Assembly (NCBI GenBank): GCA_026018925.1
Contig: JAKSZU010000009.1
Location: 86,316,139-86,380,138, forward strand
Origin: Tupaia tana
Taxonomy: Eukaryota; Chordata; Mammalia; Scandentia; Tupaiidae
Length of the DNA: 64,000 nucleotides
Reading direction: 5' to 3'
Shown here: in pieces, positions 11,988 to 24,555 of the stretch
How positions within the stretch are numbered: position 1 is the stretch's first letter
How the letters are laid out: every line of letters starts with the position of its first letter
Translations under genes and position numbers: made by a program
The notes under the pieces: generated by a model
What the model was told of the DNA's origin: nothing
What the model saw: only the letters and a program-made list of their open reading frames with translations
The model's database searches: none

Positions 11988-12248
11988 TTCTTTTTTTTTT
12001 TTTTTGGAGAGGTTTTTTTGCTCTAGGGTGTGTGCGCTCGCCAGACAGACAGAGAGACAGAAAGCAGGAAATCACCCCCCAGGGGGGATGGCCACACCGC
12101 AATCCCTTCTCCTCCATTCTCCTCTCGGGATCTTGGGCATGCACGCACATGCGCCCGGCGTGAGTTTAAGCCACCGGGTCCAGGACTCAAACCGCAGCCG
12201 ACTACGTGGGAGTCCAGCAACATATCCATTACGCTAACTGCTAGTCCC
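11988..12248 (-). mobile_element. Main-family SINE in L1-C ORF2
   Basis: It is complete and on the minus strand. The target duplication 'tgactttctt' is at 11978-11987 and 12249-12258. The flanking ORF2 is continuous across it. Confidence 0.93.
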
Positions 12249-14643
12249 TGACTTTCTTAAGTTAGGTTTATCCCTTGGTATCTTATACATCTTGTGGAAC
12301 GGTGAAAGGGATTCCTTTCTCCAGCTCTACTTTGTTCAACTTGTTCATATATAGAAATGCTATAGATTTTTGGATATTGATTTTGTATCCTGCCACTTTA
12401 CTGTATTCACTTATTACTTCAAGAAGTTTTTTCATGGAGACCTTTGGGTCTTCTAAGTATACCATCTTGTCTTCTGCGAATAAAGATATTTTCAACTATT
12501 CTTTGACTATTCGAATGCCTTTTATATTGTTCTCTTCTCTGATTGCATTGGCTAAGACTACCAGTACTATATTAAAGAGCAGTGGAGAAAGTGGGCAGCC
12601 TTGCCTTGTACCCATTTTCAGAGGAAAAGCTTTCAGCTTTTCCCCACTCAGTATAATGTTAGCTGTAGGTTTTTCATAGATGGCTTTTATTGTGTTAAGA
12701 AATGACCTTATTATACCAATCTTACTGAGGGTCTTAATCATAAAAGGATGTTGTATTTTACCAAATACTTTCTCCACTTCAATTGAAATGATCATATAGT
12801 TTTTATCTTTCTTTCTGTTAATGTTGTGTATTACATTTATGGTCTTGTGTATGTTGAAGCACCCTTGCATCCCTGGGATAAAGCCTACCTGGTCATGATG
12901 AATAATCTTTGTTATATCTTGTTGGATACGATTTGTGAGTATCTTGTTGAGAATTTTTGCATCTATATTCATCAATGATATTGGTCTGTAGTTTTCCTTT
13001 TTTGTCATGTCCTTATCTGTTTTGGGGATGAGGATGATGGAGGCTTCATAAAATGTATCTGGAAGGTTTCCTTCCTTTTGAATCTTTAGAAATAATTTTA
13101 GTAGGATAGGGTTAACTCTTCCTTAAAAGTTTTGTAGAATTCAGAAGTGAAGCCATCTCGACCTCGGCATTTCTTTCTTGGGAGGTTATTTATTACTGAT
13201 TCAATCTCCTGGCTTGTTATGAGTCTATTCAGGTTCCCTATGTCCTCCTGATTCAATCTTGGTAGATTATATGCATCAAGGAATTGGTCCATCTCCTCCA
13301 AGTTATCTGGTTTGTTGGCATATAGTCGCTCATAGTATTCTCTAATGATATTTTGTATTTCTGCTATGTCTGTTGTAATATTGCCTGTTTCATCACATAT
13401 TTGATTAATCTGGTTTCTTTCTTTCTTCTTCTTTATCGTTCTATCCAATGGTGTGTCGATCTTGTTAATCTTTTCAAAGAACCAACTTTTGCTTTCATTT
13501 ACTTTCTGTACAGTTCATTTATTTTCTATTTCATTTATTTCTGCTCGAACCTTTATTATTTCTTTTTGTCTGGCATTTTTGGGGTTTGTTTGTTGTTGTT
13601 TTTCCAATTCCCTGAGGCATGATGATAGGTTATTTATTTGCCATCTTTCCATCCTTTTCTTATGCATACTAATTGCTATGAATTTCTATTTTATGACTGC
13701 TTTTGCTATGTCCCATAGAATATGGACACGTGTGTACTCATTATCATTTGTTTCCATAATTTTTTTGATTTCAGCCTTAATTTCTTCAGTAGTGAAGAAG
13801 TCATTCAGAAGTAGGTTGTTCAGTTTCCATGTGTGCGTGTATTTTTGGGGTTGTTTCTTGCAATTAAACTTGAGTTTATTCCATCATGGTCAAAGAAGAT
13901 GCTGGATACAGTTTCTATGCCTTTGAATCTGTAAAGGCTTGATTTGTGTCCTAACATATGATCAATCTTTGAAAGTGTTCCATGTCGGGGTGAGAAAAAT
14001 GTATATGTTGTGGATGTAGGGTGGAAAGTTCTATAGATATCTGTCAAGGCCATTCGACTTATAGTATCATTTAGGTCCTGTATCTATTTATTTTCTGTCT
14101 AGAAGATCTTTCTAAAATAGATAATGGGGTATTGAGACCTCCAACAATTATAGGATTTCCCCCTTCGTCTCCTTTTAGCTCCAGCAGTCTTTCCTTTACA
14201 TATTTAGGTGCATCTGAGTTGGGTGCATAGATATTTATAAGAGTTATGTCTTCTTGCTGTATTACCCCATTTACTATTATATAATGCCCTTCTTTGTCTC
14301 TTTTTACAGTCTGTGTCTTGAGATCCATTTTGTCTGAGATCACTATCGCTACTCCAGCCCTTTTTTGATTTCCATTTGCATGGAATATCTTTTTCCAGCC
14401 CTTTACTTTTAGTCTATGTCTGTCTTTATCCATAAGGTGAGTTTCTTGTAGGCAACAGATAGAGGGTTTCTGTTTTTTTTTTTTTTTTTTTTTTCCATTT
14501 GGCCAGTCTATGTCTCTTAATTGGAGAATTTAATCCATTGACATTCAATGTAATTATCGATATTTCTGTACTTGATCCCATAGTTAAGTGAGCCATTTTC
14601 TTGGTTGCTTTATGTTCTTGTATAACTGTCTGTCTGACTTTTT

Positions 14644-16338
14644 TTTAATTTATTTATTTGCATTCATTCTCTGAACATCATTACAGCATACAAAATGAGA
14701 TTTTCCATCCAAATTACACTATATATTGTCTCAATCAAGCACATCAACAAACATGTTATTGTCAGCAAATGATCTTCCATTTCTTGTCTTCTGTATGTTT
14801 TGCCTTTTTCCCCCCATCCTAGATTCTCTATCTCTTACCCTCTGCCATCTCCCACTCTCCTCCCACAGTCTCTGGTATCTATGTTTGCTTTCTATACTGT
14901 TTTCTCCTCACATTTTATTGTAACACCAAAGACCCTAATCAATCCAAATACCCTCATAGCAAACACAGGTGATACCCACATTTCCATGAACACAAGTCTT
15001 ACTTTACGCATCCTATAAAGTAGCACCTAGCTGTGGCTACATATCCTACTACAGTCATTGAATATATATATATATTTTTTCTGAAACATTTTTTTTGTAA
15101 CTCAATTTACATTCCTTCCCTAAGCTTCATCACAGCATACAAAATGCAATCTCCCATCCAGTACACACTGCATAGTGACACAATCATCACATTACAAAAA
15201 ATTTTCCATTACTAGTTCCTAGAATTACTTCCATCCCTCTTTCTGACCCTTTGTCCCTTCCCACCCTCCTCTCACACCACCTCCGGTGTCTACAATTGTC
15301 CTTCATTCCCTTCCCACCCACGTTGCATTGATCACACAATTTCCTACATAATCTAACTACTTTCAATGGTGAGTTCACTCATTACTACTAAGAAAACCAG
15401 TTTTAACTTAACTCAAAGAAATGCCAAGGAACTTTGCTTAAAGCCAGGAAACAAGTTAGGATTGTGTTCAAATGGAAGGTGCATGAACCTATCAGTCCCA
15501 TGTACTTTTATCTTCTGTTCTGGTTCAATTTTCCTGATTAAATTCTGGGATATAATATTCAACTCCAGACTTGTCCCTATGATTAAGTTGGCCACTTTCA
15601 TAGGTTTTGGACTCTTATTTCCGTGTGTTTGTGTTTAATTTTCCTGATACAGCACACCCTTGAGAACTTCTTGGAGATCTGGTCTGGTGCTGGTAAATTC
15701 TTTCAGGTTTTGTTTATCTGAGAATGTTCTTGTCTTTTCTTCCCACCTGAAAGATAATCTTGCCGGGTACAGTATTCTTGGCTGAAATTGCTTCTCTCGT
15801 AACACTTTGAATATATTTTCCCATTCTCTCCTCGCTCGCATTGTTTCCGATGAGAAATCTGCTGTTAGCCTGATGGGATGTCCTTTGTAGGTAACTTGAT
15901 GTTTCTCTCTTGCCAATCTTAGTATCTTGTCTTTGTCTGCGGTTTTGGTCAACCTGGCTATAATGTGTCTTGGAGAAGATCTTCTTGGGTTGATTCTATT
16001 TGGGGTCCTTTGTATTTCCTGGGACTGGATCTTCGAATGCCTCTCTAGGTTTGGAAAGTTTTCTTGCAGGATTTCATGGAACTGCTAGAAATGAAGTCTA
16101 TAATACAAGAAGTAAAAATCTCCCTTGAAAGTATTAAAAGCAGACTAGATCATTCAGAAAATAGAATCTCAGATGTAGAAGAGAAAATGGCTGGCTTAGA
16201 AAAGTCCACCATGAAGACTGAGAAAATGGCTCAAAAATTCGAGAATGATATGCGAGAAGTACTGGATACCATCAAACGTCCAAATATCCGGATAATTGGC
16301 ATTCCAGAAGGTGAAGAGACCCATAAGGGCATTGATAA
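14644..16338 (-). mobile_element. HAL1-like (ORF1-only) element with 5' inversion and doubled 3' end
   Basis: It is inserted just after the ORF1 stop of L1-C. Flanking repeats 'tctgtctgacttttt' are at 14629 and 16339. On the minus strand, 16076-15635 encodes the C-terminal half of ORF1 (ERHSKIQSQEIQRTPNRINP ... RPDLQEVLKGVLYQEN, stop). What follows is not ORF2 but a unique 3' region ending near 15085, and a second similar 3' end (15075-14644). 16077-16338 is the preceding ORF1 part in the opposite orientation (MELLEMKSIIQEVKISLESI ... GEETHKGIDNLSD). It abuts the other part within ORF1, as twin priming would leave. The 3' region matches the plus-strand element at 37800-39265. Confidence 0.8.
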
Positions 16339-17818
16339 TCTGTCTGACTTTTTAACTTTCCTGGTATAGTACTCCCTTCAGAACCTCTTGAGGAGCTGGT
16401 CTGGAGTTGGTAAATTCCTTCAAATTTTGTTTATTCAAGAATGTTTTTATCTTATTTCCCATATGAAAGATAATTTTGCTGGGTATAGTATTCTTGATTG
16501 AAATTGTTTTTCATTCAACACTTTGACTATGGTTCCCCATTCTTTCCTTGCCTGCATTGTTTCTGCCTAGAGATCTAATGTTCGCCTGATGGGGTGACCT
16601 TTGTAAGTTACTTGACGTTTCCCTCTTGCCTACTTTAGTATCTTGTCTTTGTTGGTTTTGCCAGTCTGGCTATGATGTGCCCTAGAACACATCTTCTTGG
16701 GTTGATTCTACTCGGGTTCCTATGATTTTCTTGGGTCTGGATATTTGAATGCCTTTCTAAGTGTGGAAAGTTTTCTTCCAAGAATTCATGGAATAAATTA
16801 TCTAAGCCCTTATTATTTTCTTCCTCTTGTAGAATCCAGTTATCCGGATGTTGGGGCGCTTGATGGGATCCAGTATTCCTCATATATTATTCTCATTTTT
16901 TCATAGTTGTTTTCTCAATCTTCTTGATGCTTTTTTCTAGGTCAGATGTTTTGTCTTCTACGTTAGAGATTTGATCTTCTGCCTGGTCTAACCTACTTTT
17001 AATACTTTCAAGGGAGATTTTGATTTCCTGTATCATATTCCTCAACCCTAGAAGTTCCATCTTTTTCTTGTTTAATGTATCCATTTCTTCTTTCAAGTCA
17101 TGAAAGGACTTCCTCATCTCCTGGAGCTTCTTGTCTCTTTTCTCTTCCATCTCAGTTAGTTTGGTCACTACAAATATTCTGAATTCCTTAACAGACATGT
17201 CCATGGCATCCATTGTATTGAATGTGGGTGATGTAGGCTTGATGATTTCCCTTGAGGGAGAGGCCTTTTGTTGGTTGCTCATATTTCATGAGCCTCTGTG
17301 ATTGTTCCTAGTCATCAGGTAATCTATATGTTGCTTCGTAACTTATTTAAGGTATCTCTGAGTGTTAAAAGTTGTACAGGACTAGAAAATTGATGACTTC
17401 TCTTATGGTTGGCCTACCTGTTGCTCACAATTACTATTAACTGTTGCCACTAGTCCTGGATGGCCCAACATTCTCCCTATTTCTAAGGAGTGGTGAGCCT
17501 CCAACTGACCTAATAAGCAAGATCTCAAGAGCAAAGAAAAACAAAACAAAAAGAAAGAAATTGCATGGTGTACGCCGCACGCGATTCAAATCACTAAAAT
17601 TCAGAGATTCCAAAGGCAAGTGGGGAAGGGCCAGAGGATGAGTGACAGGTCCGGGTCGGTCGGACCTGCAGCTTCAGTTCGCCTGGTGTCTGGAACTGCA
17701 GGCTGGCTCGATTCGGTTTGCGAATGGGCTGGGGTGTAAGTTCATCTTAATGTCCCATGCAACCAACCTGGGGTCCAAAGAGGAGTAGGGGTGGGGATGC
17801 GTGAAAGTCCAGAGCGCT

Positions 17819-17957
17819 CATATGTCTTTCTTAGTAAGTTGTTTATTCAGCTCTTTTTCCCATCTTTTAATCGGGTTAATAATTTTCTTCTGGGTAAACT
17901 GCTTGAGTTCCATGTATATTCTGGTTATCAATTCTTTATCTGATGCATAGTTAACAA
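17819..17957 (-). mobile_element. Inverted L1 3' end (upstream ORF2 part)
   Basis: In antisense this encodes the ORF2 segment around NYASDKELITRIYMELKQ and KRWEKELNKQL. It is the continuation, across L1-C, of 10035-10891. Its outer edge at 17957 lies only about 40 codons downstream, in ORF2 terms, of the point where L1-B stops at 10034. Confidence 0.8.
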
Positions 17958-19357
17958 AAATTGAATGATTGTGGGTCAAACTCTCCAATCAAGAGACAAA
18001 GACTGACTGAATGGATAAAAAATCAGAAATCCTGTTTCCCACAGGAAATGTAACTCAAGGATAAAGACATACATAGACTAAAAGTCACAGAAGGGAAAAA
18101 GTTATTCCATGCAAATGGAAACCAAACAAATGGCTGGAGTTGTGATACTGATTTCAGACAAAATAGGCTTTAAAACAAAAAGTGTAAGGAGAGACAAATA
18201 AGGTTATCATATAGTAGTAAATGGGCTAATTCATCATATAATGGTTATGAATATCTATGCACCTAATATTGGAGCACCCAAATACATGAAGGAAAGACTG
18301 CTAGATCTAAGAGGAGAGATAGACCACAACACACCAATCATTGGGGATCTCAACATCCCACTTTGTTCTTTGGAGAGGTTATTTAGACAAAAAAATAAGC
18401 AAGAGGATGTAGGATCTAAGTGATACCATGAGTCAAATGGACTTGACAGACATCTGTAGAACATTTCAGCAGCAAACCACAAAATACACATTTTTCTCAA
18501 CCCCACATGAAACCTATTCAAAGACTGATCACACGATAGGGTACAAAAAAAGACTTTACAGATTTAAAAGCATAGAAACCATATCTAGCATCTTCTTCAA
18601 CCATGATGGAATTAAACTTGATATTAATTTCAGAAAAAGACTCAAAATTACACAAAGGTGAAAACTAAACAACCTACTCCTGAATGACTTCACAACTACT
18701 GAAGAAATTAAGACCAAAATTAAAAGACTCATTGAAACCAATGATAATGAGTATATGAGATTTCATAATTTATTGGACACAAGAAATCAGTCATAAGAGG
18801 AAATTTAATAGCAATTAGTGAGTATAAAAAAAAATGGAAAGATGGCAAATGAACAACTTAACAACATGCCTAAGGGAATTGTAAAAACAACAACCAGAAA
18901 AACTAAAAAAGGCCAGGCAAAGAGAAAGAACAAAGATTTGAATAGAAATAAATAAAATAGAAAATAAAAGCACTATACGGAAAATAAATGAAACCAAAAA
19001 CTGGTTGTTGGAAAAGATAAACAAAATTGACACAAGATTAGTTAGACTAATTAAGAAAAAAGGAGAAAGGAACCAGATAAACCAAATTTGCAATGAAACA
19101 GGCAATATTACAATAAAAATAATAAAATGCAAAACATCATTAGAGAATAACATGAGACTATATGCCAACAAACAAGAAAACCTCGATGATATGGACAAAT
19201 TCCTAGAAACATATAATCTACCAAGATTGAATCATGAAGACAGGAGAGCCTGAATAGTCCCAAAACAAGCAATGAGATTGCATTAATAATAAATAACCTC
19301 CCAACAAAGAAAAGCCCAGGTCCTGATGGTTTAACTTCTGAATTCTACCAACCTTTT

Positions 19358-19623
19358 TTTTTTTTTTTTTTAAGAGGTTTTCGCTATAGGGCGCGTGCAC
19401 TCGCCAGACAGACAGAGAGAGACATAAAGACAGAAAGCGAGAAATCACCCCCCAGAGGGGATGGTCACGCTGCAATCCCTTCTCCTCCATTCTCCTCTTG
19501 GGATCTTGGGCACGCACGCACACGTGCCCGGCGTGAGTTTTAAGCCACCGGGTCCGGGACGCAAACCGCAGTCGATTACATGGGAGTCCAGAGACATAGC
19601 CCTTATGCTAACTGCTGGTTCCC
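19358..19623 (-). mobile_element. Main-family SINE in L1-A ORF2
   Basis: It is complete and on the minus strand. The target duplication is 'aattctaccaaccttt' at 19341 and 'aattctaccaaacttt' at 19624, one mismatch apart. Confidence 0.93.
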
Positions 19624-20535
19624 AATTCTACCAAACTTTTAAAGAAGAGTTAACCTTCATTCTAGTTAAATTATTTCTGAAGATACAAAAGGAAGGAAAC
19701 CTTCCAAATTTATTCTATGAAAGATCCATCACCCTCATCCCCAAAACAGATAATGACATGATGAAAAAGGAAAACTACAGACCAATATCTCTGATGAATA
19801 TACATGCAAAAATTCTCAACAAGATACTAGCAAATCATATCCAACAACATATATAAAAGACTATCCATCACAACCAGGTGGGCTTTATTCCAGGGAAGCA
19901 AGGATAGCTCAACATATGCAAACCATAAACATAATACACCATATTAATAGATAAAAATCATATGGTCATATCAATCGATGCAAAAAGTTTGATAAAATAC
20001 ATCTCTTTATGATTAAGATTCTCAGCAAAATCGGCATAGAAGGGTCATTTCTCAACACAATAAAAACTATCTATGAAAGACGCATTGCTAACATCATACT
20101 GAATGAGGAAAATGTGAAAGCTTTTCCAATAAAACTGGTACCATAAGTGCTGCCCACTTTCTGCACTCCTTTTCAACATAGTGCCAGAAGCTCTAGCCAA
20201 TGCAATCCCAAAAGAGAATAAAATAAAAGGCATTCAAATAGGGAAAGAAGAGGTAAAAATTGTCTCTATTTGTAGATGACAAGCATGTGTACCAAGAAGA
20301 CACAAAGATATCCAGGAAAAAAACTTTTGGAAGCAATAAATGAATACAGCAAAGTGGCAAGATACATAATCCACATACACAAATTTATAGCATTTCTATA
20401 TAAAAACAACAAGCAGATTGAGGTAGAACTGAAGATAGTAATCCCATTTACCATAACCTCAAGAAGTATAAGATATGTAGGAATAAATCTTATCAAAGAA
20501 GTCAAAACCCTTAAAAAGGGAAACTGTGAACAATA

Positions 20536-20885
20536 GAGAGGCAGGACATTAGTGAGAAACAGATATGGCTTATTAACTGTTGATGTTGACATGTATAGTA
20601 TTCTCAACTGGATTTGTCTGAGAATTATTTCATGATGGGCAAAGTATTTGTACAAGCAAAATGAGAAATAGCAATTGACTGTTTTAAAAAATAATTAGAA
20701 TAATAATAATAATGATTGGGGAAAACATAGAAAAGATATTGAATGTTAAAGTGGGGAGGTTAATGTCTCTGTACTGACTGACATGCATGGCATTCCCTTT
20801 TGAAAAAGCAATGTAATACACTGTAAAGTTATATGTAATTCAATGTAATATAAAGAAAAATATGATGACAATAAAAAATTTAAAA
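20536..20885 (+). mobile_element. 5'-truncated L1 3' UTR insertion
   Basis: ORF2 of L1-A breaks near 'ggaaactgtgaac' and resumes at 'ggaaactaagaaaat'. The insert holds two successive L1 3' ends: one with 'gttgatgttgacatgtatag', and one with 'tgacatgcatggcattccc' and 'gtaatacactgtaaag'. The A-rich end is followed by the repeated 'aaggaaact'. Confidence 0.75.
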
Positions 20886-22368
20886 AAAGGAAACTAAGAA
20901 AATCTTAAATTAAATTGAAAATGACACAAAAACATGGACGGACATCCTGTGTTCCTGGATTGGAAGAATCAATATAATCAAAATGAAATTCTACCCAAAT
21001 TAATCTACATATTTAATGCAATCTGAATCAAATTTCCAGAGGCATTCTTCAGAAATTTAGAAAAGACAATCATAGAATTTGTCTGAAATCTTAAAAGACC
21101 CTATATTGTCAAAGTCATCCTGTGCAAGAAGAATGGACTAGGAGGTATCTCATTCCCTGATCCCAAACTATATTACAAGAAGTTGTGATAATCAAAACAA
21201 CAGGATATTGGCGCAAAAACAGATATATGGACCAATGGAACAGAATACAGGCCCCAGAAATAAACTACAAAACATACATCCAGTTGATGTTTGACAAAGG
21301 GCACAGTCAATCCAGTGGGAAAAAGAAAACCTCTTTACAAATGGTGCTGAAAAAACTCGGTATCCACCTCCAGAAAGATGAAACTGATTCATATCTATCA
21401 CCATTAACAAAAATCAACTCAAACTGGATCAATGCTCTACATCTATGACCTCAAACTATAAAATTACTACTGGAAAACACTGAGAAATGTCTTGGAAACA
21501 TTGGAGTAGGGAAAGACTTCTTAAATAAGATTCCCAAAGCACAAGCAAAAATCCACAAAATAGACAAGCGGTATTACATCTGATCAATAAGTTTCTTCAC
21601 AGCCAATGACACAGTAATTAGTGTGAATGAACAACCTTTGAAATAGAAGAATATTTTTGTAAACTATGAAATTAGTCCAGCCATTGTGGAGAACAATATG
21701 GAGGTCTCTCAAAGATCTATAAATAGAACTGCCATATGATCCAGCAATTCCATCCCTGGTTATCTACCCAAAGGATTGGAAAATGCTCAGTCAGAAAAGT
21801 ACTTGCATATACTTGTTTATTGCTGCATTATTTGCAATTGCTAAGACACAGAACCAACCAGGATGTCCATGAATAGATTAAAAAAGTATGGCACATATAC
21901 TCTATGGAATACTATTTAGCTCAATAAAAACAAGACCCTGGCATTTGATAGAAAGTGGACAATTATGGAAGATTTACTTCTTAGTGAAGCAAGCCAGGCT
22001 ATGAAAGAGATTCTTTGTATATCTCCACTTAATATATACTGACTATGTACTCTATGGTGGAAAGAGAAATGTAGAAGCATGTATGTAGAAGCATGAAGAA
22101 TGGTTATGGAAACTGAGGCAGTGTGGCAAGAGGGTGGGAGAAAGGTGAGAATAAAAGGCAGGGAATCAAGGAGTCAAATAGAGGGGCAAGACATTTATGG
22201 GACACAGAAATGGACGATTATCTGTTGATGATAACATGTATAGTATCTTCAACTGGAGTGCTGTGAAGTGTATTCATGTTGGGTAAATTCACTTTCATGT
22301 AGTAATGATGTATAGTGACTGAATGTATAAAATAAATAAATAAAAATACATAAGTAAATAAATGATAC

Positions 22369-22560
22369 CAGGCAAAAACTAAAAAAAGAAACCTAATGAA
22401 AATATAAACTTTAATTTATAATTATATATCAATTTTTTATTAATTGAACAAACTATACTAATGTAAAATGTTTATAATAAAATAAAAGTAGTGCAGAATA
22501 TATGGGTCCATTCTTTAGTATCTGAGATTTTTCTGTAGAACTAAAGCTGATCTACAAACA
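22369..22560 (+). mobile_element. Ancient L1ME-type 3' UTR, second half
   Basis: It continues the element broken at 1205: 'ggcaaaaactaaaa', 'aactttaatttata', 'aaactatactaatgtaaaatg', 'tttttctgtagaactaaag'. These blocks follow the first half in the old L1 consensus as I recall it. Confidence 0.75.
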
Positions 22561-23226
22561 AAGATTATCCAAACAAAATGAGGAAGGGACAGTTTAGAAA
22601 AAAAAAATTGGAATATGCTGATAAAGCCTAGACTAACACTGCTTGAAAGTATGAACTTTACAAGATAAAGATCTTGTTCTTCATCTCTACCTGAGTCTTT
22701 TTCCAAAACCACTTTCTTAGAACATATAGGTCATAAGTATATGAAGCTTTATATTTATCTCGATAATGTTTTTATTGAAAAGATTTTAATCCTCATTAAG
22801 ACTAAGTTTACAGTGGCAAAATAGGGAACAGTAATTTAAAATACATTTTTATCACTAACAGGAATTATTCAATCTTTTTTTCCAGTATCACTCCTCTCTT
22901 CATGTTCACTTGCACTTCAGGTTCACTCCTATTATCTTAGGGAACAGAGCTTCTGGTTGCATCACCATAGTAACCAACAGCTAGGGCCAATTAAGTTATA
23001 ACTGTAAAATTAGACATGTAAGTTGATTATAGAACTCAGACTTTTGGATTGAGGAGAGAGGTGAACAGAAAGGAAAATAAGGCAGACCTTAGCTGCAGAG
23101 AACTGGGCAGCTGAGTAGCTAAGTACTGCAAACCAGTATTTATCTTGCTCTATGGAAGCAATGAGCCTGGCTGATAACACTATAGCACGTACCCTCAAAT
23201 ATCATGTAAGAGGGGGGTATCAAGCC

Positions 23227-23228
<2 letters not shown>

Positions 23229-23277
<49 letters not shown>
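23229..23277. repeat. (TA)n microsatellite
   Basis: There are about 22 uninterrupted 'ta' dinucleotides. Confidence 0.95.
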
Positions 23278-23279
<2 letters not shown>

Positions 23280-23344
23280 TTCTCTCTCTCCTCCACCATA
23301 TGCCCTGATATTCAAGTGGGAGCATACTTATCTAATGGTTTATT

Positions 23345-23402
23345 TCTAGAGCCATATGTCCAGAACCTAGACCAGTGTCAAGCACAGAAAATGCTCTTAC
23401 TG
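23345..23402 (+). mobile_element. Possible MIR/L2-type 3' tail
   Basis: 'gtccagaacctagaccagtg...agcacagaaaatgctc' resembles the shared 3' end of MIR and L2 ('agaacctagcacagtgcctggcaca'). It is short and diverged. Confidence 0.3.
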
Positions 23403-23572
23403 CTTGCATGGCACTCCTGCTGTAGAGTCCTAACATAGTCGTCATGAGTCCTGGCAACAACTTAAACTTTTACTGTGATATATTCTGTGATCCAGGATTG
23501 GTTTCTTCCCCAGTTTAGAAATCAGTTTCCCTATATGTATAGTGACTAAGATTATAAGATTCTCTAAACAAA

Positions 23573-23945
23573 CCCTTGAGACCACATCTCCTCATTCCTG
23601 AGCCACAGTGGAAGAAGCAGCAGAGAGAATACAGACATAAATAAAGGGAGGCCTTCATTCAGGACCCCTGTTCAATCAGGGTATGGGACCAGAGCACATT
23701 TTGACCCTTGAGATTATACCTCTCCTTCATGCAGCCTCAGGGTAAGAAGGAAAAGAGAGAAGGCAAGCCCAAACAAAGGTGGCCCTTTACCCAGACTCCC
23801 TGCCAGTTACAGTGTGGGACTCTTGCCACTTCAGACCACACATCCAAAATCCTGCAGTCACAGGGTAAGAAGGAGCAGAGAGAAAGCAGGCCTGAAGAGA
23901 GGCAGCTCTTCATCCAAGTCCCCTGCCTAGTCTAGGGTGTGGGAG
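23573..23945 (+). repeat. L1-F 5' UTR tandem monomers (about 130 bp)
   Basis: Units start 'cccttgagaccacatctcc' (23573), 'cccttgagattatacctctcc' (23705) and '..cagaccacacatcc' (about 23832). Each contains a 'cagggtaagaaggag..agagag' block and a 'ggccttcat/ggccctttaccc/gctcttcatcc' block. This is three diverged copies, unrelated by eye to the other monomers in the window. Confidence 0.75.
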
Positions 23946-24488
23946 GAAGGGCTGTTTTGTTTTCTACATGGTGAAAAACTTGGTGCACATTCTCAAGTCT
24001 CAGGGAAATCTCCTGCCAGATAGCAACATGATATGTTTTAGGTATATAGGAGCCAAATACCTGAACATGGTGAACCCCTGGAAGAGATCTTTTCCACAAA
24101 CACAATAGAAAAAGGGGAGAGGAAACTGCTGTAAACCTTAAACCAAAACTCCCACTGTGGATAACACACTGCCACAATAGAAGAGGAAAACTTTCATGTA
24201 GCTATTATAATTCAGGTGAAAGGGAAATACAGGTACACACAGCTACAGAAATCCAAACCAAAGAAGAATGAAGAACTTGTAACATCTTTAGATGACTGAA
24301 AATCACAACAGAACCTAAAGAAATAGAAGAACTTCAGTAACCCCCCCCCCCCCCAAGAAAACAGAAGAACTAATCTCTAGCAATGGAAAAGGCAGAGAAA
24401 ATCACTGAAATGTCAGGAAAATAATTTAGAATATTTATTATAACTAAACTCAATAACATTCAAGAGAAAATAGACAACCAACTCTAGG

Positions 24489-24489
<1 letters not shown>

Positions 24490-24550
<61 letters not shown>
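24490..24550. repeat. Compound (AC)n(AT)n microsatellite
   Basis: A run of 'ac' followed directly by a run of 'at', inside decayed ORF1 of L1-F. Confidence 0.95.

Positions 24551-24555
<5 letters not shown>

Larger units (their letters stand above)
10892..17818 (-). mobile_element. L1-C, full-length L1 on the minus strand
   Basis: It is bounded by 14-bp direct repeats 'catatgtctttctt' at 10878-10891 and 17819-17832, in the ORF2 of an older minus-strand L1. On the minus strand the order is: CpG-bearing 5' UTR (17818-17283), ORF1 beginning MSNQQKASPSREIIKPTSP with a coiled coil (17282-16355), a HAL1 insertion, ORF2 (about 14570-11640) and a 3' UTR with a doubled end. ORF2 shows [34 protein letters not shown] and [22 protein letters not shown]. 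About 1.17 kb of ORF2 end is missing exactly at the SINE at 11382-11639. Several stops and shifts are present. Confidence 0.9.
17958..22368 (+). mobile_element. L1-A, ORF2 and 3' UTR (second part of a split L1)
   Basis: It begins at the ORF2 start ('ttgaatg...caaactctccaatcaagag') and runs through the endonuclease (PIIGDLNIPL; HETYSKTDHTIGYK), reverse transcriptase ([20 protein letters not shown]) and C-terminal part to a 3' UTR with an A-rich tail at 22368. The frames are badly broken by stops and shifts, and about 70 bp is missing around 'gagctaaac'. A SINE (19358-19623) and a short L1 end (20536-20885) interrupt it. Continuity with 1576-2967 is inferred from complementary content and length. 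Confidence 0.85.
22561..23564. other. Low-repeat sequence, no gene recognised
   Basis: It lacks L1 or SINE matches apart from a (TA)n tract and a possible MIR/L2 tail. Open frames are short and unconserved in appearance. It may be original single-copy sequence of the locus. Confidence 0.5.

Noticed and set aside
23229-23438. Isoleucine-tyrosine repeat frames
   Set aside because: They are translations of the (TA)n microsatellite.
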